From contig JAGTTD010000021.1 in NCBI GenBank assembly GCA_018398585.1, positions 22,845,107 through 22,909,106 of the forward strand: a DNA stretch of 64,000 nucleotides, given 5' to 3'. A model generated the notes under the pieces. The model was not told where the DNA came from. It worked only from the letters and a program-made list of their open reading frames with translations, and did no database searches. The position numbers were made by a program, and so were the translations under genes. This stretch comes from Simmondsia chinensis. Its lineage: Eukaryota; Streptophyta; Magnoliopsida; Caryophyllales; Simmondsiaceae. Below, piece by piece: positions 58,976 through 64,000 of this stretch (position 1 is the first letter of the stretch; the number at the start of each line of letters is the position of its first letter).

Positions 58976-59096
58976 TACATTAATGAATAGCGAAAATTAT
59001 TTGAAGAATAAGAACTTATGTTCCTTTGCACTACCGCTTTCAACTCACCCCAAGCTTTTTACTAATTCCATCAAAGTTCAACTGCTAAACCATGAA

Positions 59097-59651
59097 TGTG
59101 TGCAACACGAACAAATAAAATTTATTTCTAAAATCACCTAACCAAACAAGAACACACAATATTTATGTGATTCGGTACTTCAAAACAAGGTCCTAATCCA
59201 TGGACCACTTTTTCTAGGGAAGTCTCTCTACTAATATTAAATGTTTAAGCTATTACAGACCAAATCCAAACAGGAATCTCAAAATCACATAAGATCTAAG
59301 GCTTCTAAGGTAGAAACCACAATATAAAAACCCCAGAGAAAAGAGATACTCACGAAGAAGCCATTAGAGGCTTCGAATTGCTCCAACGAAGGAAGATCAA
59401 GGCCAGCAAGAATTAACACTCATAGATTTCTCGAATCACCACTGACATCGCCACGGAATCTCCAAAGGAGAAGAGAGAGAAAGCTCCAAATCAAAAACGA
59501 AAAATTGAGGAGATTGGGGTTTCTAAGACAATAACGAGCATTTTATAGCCGAAGCACAATCCAAGGCGATGGCCTGCGTGGCAGAATACAAGCCCTTCAA
59601 CTTCGTCACATCCGACGGCCCACATTGCTCAAAACGAACACAATTTTAACA
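59097..59651 (-). mobile_element. solo LTR, 555 bp
   Basis: It begins TGTGTGCAACACG and ends CACAATTTTAACA (TG...CA). Flanks ATGAA (59092-59096) and ATTAA (59652-59656) fit a 5-bp duplication with one mismatch. On the minus strand CGGCTATAAAATGC (near 59545) is a TATA box. No coding region. Confidence 0.65.
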
Positions 59652-59699
59652 ATTAACTAAGCGACACGTAGCGTCCTCTTTTCTTCATATTTTTACCTT

Positions 59700-60250
59700 G
59701 GTTATTAAAATTCCCACTCCAGTCTTAGAATCTTACGACTCTATGATTCATAATTATCAATTGATTTAAATCTTAACTAGAATTTTATAATATATTGATA
59801 TTACATAAAATTAACGGATAGAATCGTAACATGATTTTACGATTCTACCGATCCAATCTCGATTATACCTTTGTATACAAACAAAAAATTAAAATGTAAA
59901 AAAAAGCATATATTATAAACGAACTTATTTTATTAGTTTGAAGTAAAAAAAAAAAATTTAATTAAGCGTTACATACTTTTATGAAGCTTAAATTAAATTT
60001 AGTTTTATATTTTATATTTAATATAAAGTTTGATTAGTGGCATCTATAGTAAAAACTTTCATGGTTATTTTAGCATGAAATGAGATATTTATATTGCATG
60101 ATAATATTTTTATGATAATTGTATTTGTTATATATATCCATATAAGTAAAGATCTTAATACTGTTTGAACTATATAACTAATACTAATATGAAAAACAAT
60201 TACAATATATAGAATAAAATCTTACGATTCTCAATTCAATTTTACAATTT
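59700..60250. other. AT-rich stretch bounded by AATCTTACGA words
   Basis: GAATCTTACGACTCTATGATT (near 59728, in part) and AAATCTTACGATTCTCAATT (near 60220) bound it, with ATCGTAAC...TTTTACGATTCTAC inside. It may be a dispersed DNA element. No gene seen. Confidence 0.3.
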
Positions 60251-60287
60251 CAATTCTGAAAACCTCTATCAATTTTAACGACCTTGA

Positions 60288-60480
60288 TTTTCACATGCAG
60301 GTGTACTAAACAAAGCTTATAATTCTTGGGCAGCGGGGCAGCAACGGTACAGCTTATAATTCTTGGGCTGCAGGGCAGCAGCAGTACGGGTTCGGGCAAG
60401 GCAATAGTACTACCAAGCAGGGGCAATCTAGACTTTGTCTTCAAGCACCAAAATTCAAAAACAGACGCAAAATGACCCCA
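60288..60480 (+). pseudogene. possible gene fragment, Gln/Gly/Tyr-rich
   Basis: After an acceptor-like TTTTCACATGCAG one plus-strand frame reads AYNSWAAGQQQYGFGQGNST with a 36-bp tandem duplication (about 60314-60350 and 60351-60387). Such low-complexity stretches occur in plant RNA-binding proteins, but I do not recognise the parent gene. No other exon was found, so it may be a captured or broken fragment. Confidence 0.3.
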
Positions 60481-60489
60481 GACTTGAGC

Positions 60490-62255
60490 TTATTTACAAA
60501 GTTTGTCGTTCAATACAACACACCTTTCCTTTTCCTTAAACACAGCGTTTTGAACATAAAGCTTATAAAACTTAGTGTTTTTACATCATTTGGTCCATAA
60601 TATTTAATACAACATTTGATGCTAAATAATATATAACATAGTTAAATCATATAGGGACCAATATTACAACAATACCCGAACAAAAGAATTATATCTCATA
60701 TAAACTATTTAACCAGTTCTCAATCCCTAGTCATAGGCTATTAAACACGTCTTATCTCCTTCTTATTGGACACTACAACGTTATCAACTAACCCATTTCG
60801 TCTAGCCATGCATTGACGAGCCATTTCTCAAAATAGCACAAAAATAAAAAATATTTCATAAACTAGCTTTTTTAAGAAAATATTTCCCCAAATGACATCC
60901 ATGTCATCATTTGACTTTTTTTATTTTTGAGTTTTACTTTTTTTTACTTTCTTATTTTATTTTTAATATATATATAATTTTTTAAATTTATAATACTTTC
61001 TTAATCATAACAAATAAATTAAATTAATTTTAATTATTTATTAAATATTTAGATTAAATTTGTGTATAAATAATTTTATTTAAAATTTAATAAATAATTA
61101 AGTTTAATTTATTTATTATGATACATAAAATATTATAAATTTAAAAAAATATAAATGTAGTAAAAAATAAAAAATGATGACATGGATACTATTTGGAGAA
61201 ATACTTTTTAAAAAAAGTTAATTTAGGAAATATTTTTTATTTTTGTGCTATTTTGAAAAATGGGAGCCAATTTCTACTTCCCACATTCTGCCAACCAAAC
61301 AAGAGCCAAAATCTGTACTTTTTATAAATTTCTATTTTTTACGTTTACTTCTTACGTACCAAATATGGCCTAAGATTCTTTGACCAAACATTCAAAAGGC
61401 ATGATCCTTATTTTCTAAATCTTCCACGACGTATTAAGTTATAATTATGGTACATTACATATAGTACCTTGAGTTTTGGTGAAATAATTTTTTAGTCCAT
61501 AACTTTGCGAAATACTTTTCTAGTCCATAAGTTTGGATGACATAATATTTTACTCCAATCCCCGTTAAATCTCTCACGTAAATTTACAAAATAATCAAAA
61601 TATTCTTACTAAAAATAATGTTTACACTAAACAAAAAAGGATAAATATATAAAAATCTCAAAGTCCCAGCCACCCTACCCTGCCACCCACCTACTATCAT
61701 CGGTACATCGCCCACCAACACCCCGTCATTGCCCGCTGTCATAGGTCGTCCACTCAACCCCCACCTTTGAAGGTCGAAGTTCACCCCGCCAGCCACAGCT
61801 CACCTTTGTCTTCTCTCTCTCTTACCCCCTCCTCTACCCCCTTCCCTGTCTCTCTTGTCTCGCACCCTCCACTGTCATCTCTCAAAAATTTAATCCATCA
61901 CCGGCCACCAAAGTTGACCATGACCGGCGAGGAACACCACCAACTAATCACCCCTCATCCCCCTTCCTATTTATGGAAGGAGAGAGAGAGATAGAGGGTG
62001 GCTAGGGGTGAGGGACCGGTGGTGGTGAGGTGGAGCGATGTGTAAGGGTTGGGTGGCGCTACGTTAGATCGGCAAGGATGGGCGATAGTAGGGGGTGACG
62101 GTGGGTGGAAGGTGAAGTGGGGTGTCTGGAACTTTAGAATTTTTATTTATTTTTCTTTTTTTTTTAAGTATACAAAATATTTCTAGTAAGTGTATTTTGA
62201 TCATTATGTAATTTTACATGAAATATTTAAATTAAAATATTATTTCATCCAAACA
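60490..62255. other. intergenic, no gene seen
   Basis: Mostly AT-rich. 61665-61980 is C-rich and ends in a (GA)n run. 61285-61380 has a decayed end of the AAGTGCTTTT MITE family (CCAACCAAACAAGAGCC). No gene seen. Confidence 0.45.
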
Positions 62256-62257
62256 CA

Positions 62258-62300
62258 ACAACAACAATAATAACAAACCAGTGCCTCCGAGGGCTCCCGC
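62258..62300 (-). mobile_element. SINE 3' end fragment
   Basis: AACAACAACAATAATAACAA and ACCAGTGCCTCCGAGGGCTC are the complement of the SINE tail and last body block. It is cut after CCCGCC, short and isolated. Confidence 0.55.
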
Positions 62301-62309
62301 CATTTCATC

Positions 62310-63540
62310 CAAAACCGTGAGCAAAAAAATTATTTCATAAAATTTATGGACTAAAAAATTATTTTATTGGACCTTAGGATACTAATATTTAATTTACCTG
62401 TATAATTATATTAAATGAGCTAACTTGACTCATTAACACGCTACCACCGATATTAAATGGCTAATATATATATTCGTTATTATTCACCTAGGTGGCCAAA
62501 ATGATTTCTTTTCTTTTATTAGTTTTTCTAAGATTTGCTCAGAGGGCACGTGATAAAATATATTAAATACACACAATTTATCTTATTTTGGTAATAATAA
62601 AATAATATAAATATAATTTATATTGTTATAAAATATGTACGTTATTCCCAAATAAAACGCATAGCATTAATTACAAGACAAAATATCTCGTAAAAGTTAC
62701 TTAATTTGTCGATAAAAATAAATAACAAATACATATTTAATAGGTCTTAGCATGTGCCTATTAAGCACATAGTAGACAAACCCTTCTTTTATTTTTGTTT
62801 TCATGTTCAAAACAAATCTCCTTTATTAGCAAATTCCAAGATTCAAAGCTACTTTCATAATGGGGCGGCCCATTTTATGGCTTCAGTTATAATTACGTCT
62901 AGTGGAGTATTAATCCACCGAATCTTCTAAGATTGCATTTAATTTAATCTTTTAACAGTTTAAAGCTGTGAAAATTATTTAGATGGTCGTAAGATTTGCG
63001 TTTGGTTAATAAAAAATATATTTTTACATATTTTTCACATCTTAAATAAGAAGGCGAAAAAATTATTTTATAACTAAACAAAAGAAGATGCAGAATTGAA
63101 CCTTTTCCATAGCTTATTTTAGACAAATATTTTAAATAAACTATATCAATATTAAATTTTTACGATATTGACCTATCTTTATTTTTTATTACCATCCACA
63201 CCTACAACCACCACTTTACCTCAATGGATAGCTACACTCACTCACAACCTCAACTATCATGACTAACTATTATAATAATTATTTTATACCTACTATTATT
63301 GGTTAATTTATATCCTTAAATAATTTTCATAATTATAATAGATAAATTATTTTTAAGCTCACGTGCAGATACTTTATTATGCAAAAAAAGTCATTTGTTA
63401 TTATACAACCAAATAGTTCACTTAAAAAAAATATAAATCATAAATAAATAGATCATGTTGAAGCAAATAAATCCATAAAAAAGAGCCAAAATAAGATAAA
63501 CCAAATTTACTATTACACGTGTATCTTTTAATTATGGTTT
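62310..63540. other. AT-rich intergenic, no gene seen
   Basis: AT-rich with scattered short poly-A and poly-T runs. I see nothing recognisable. Confidence 0.5.
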
Positions 63541-63542
63541 AA

Positions 63543-64000
63543 TGTGATTTTGGGCCTCGAATTGTGTCAAGACTCCATACGTGAGCCTAATAATTTGAAT
63601 CTCATATTGGAGTTTTGAGATAGGAGAGATCACTTGATTAGCCTATTGGGTTACTTCACTTATCGCTAATTGGTTTTAGAATGAAACCTTACTTAGGTTT
63701 ATATGTGGGTCTCATATGTTCCAACTAGGTCGGGCCAAAGATTTTTTATAAAATTTAATATGGTATCAAAGCGGGTTGGTGATCCCGATCTCTTATTTGT
63801 TGGCATCGTGTCTTCGAAAAGAGGGATGTGTTTGAATTTGTAGCACCGAGGGCCTCTCCAATGTGAGCCTAGTAATTTGAATCCCATATTAGAGTGATGA
63901 CATAGAAGAGATCAATTTATAAGTCTAGCAGATTACTTCACCTATTGTCAATTAATTTTAGAATGAAACCTTACTTAAACCTGTATGTGAATCTCTTGTA
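63543..64000 (+). mobile_element. very small TRIM, cut by the window edge
   Basis: Two LTR copies (about 63543-63760 and from 63827 past the window end) share TGAGCCTAATAATTTGAATC, TTACTTCACTTATCGCTAAT and TTTTAGAATGAAACCTTACT-type blocks. Between them lie TGGTATCAAAGCGGGTTGG (63761), one base off the initiator tRNA-Met primer-binding consensus, and a purine tract (GAAAAGAGGGATG). The internal domain is only about 66 bp. It belongs to the family at 41275-41966. Confidence 0.8.

Overview
This is nuclear DNA of a dicot plant. It is AT-rich, its genes are split by long AT-rich introns, and it is crowded with non-autonomous retroelements and MITEs. The SINE bodies here have a (TTG)n tail like the tobacco TS family, which hints at an asterid; I hold that only weakly.

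Six apparently intact protein genes were assembled from exons by splice signals, reading phase and family recognition. All lie on the minus strand: MED18 (Mediator subunit 18, 1749-5744); a UPF0114/YqhA-like organelle membrane protein (6947-11058); an Ariadne-type RBR ubiquitin ligase of the ARI7/ARI8 kind (14659-21298); plastid ribosomal protein S9 (27870-31020); a MATE/DETOXIFICATION transporter of the DTX33-35 kind (32614-42236); and an F-box/FBD/LRR protein (46040-51668). Two broken relatives of the F-box gene follow, one on each strand (55336-56205 and 57208-57740). The genes are single housekeeping or accessory loci with no sign of a shared pathway.

The rest is mostly repeats. 1-1.7 kb holds a retroelement (24-G run, LINE-like 3' end) inside a MITE. 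11-14.6 kb and 21.3-27.9 kb hold LTR remnants, a solo LTR, MITEs and SINEs. 42.3-46 kb and 51.7-55.3 kb are AT-rich with SINE and TRIM pieces. 57.7-64 kb holds a solo LTR, a probable gene fragment and, at the edge, a very small TRIM.

The most interesting system is a SINE family whose 5' head is derived from 5S rRNA and whose body is of the Au/TS type. Two near full-length copies carry clear target-site duplications (8542-8772 and 33409-33643), a third head is at 42563-42705, and many copies lack the head, several starting at the 5S/body junction. A tRNA-headed SINE with a related body at 47205-47310 suggests that the promoter head was exchanged. A second highlight is a three-LTR tandem TRIM array whose outer end lies within a few bases of a MATE splice donor.
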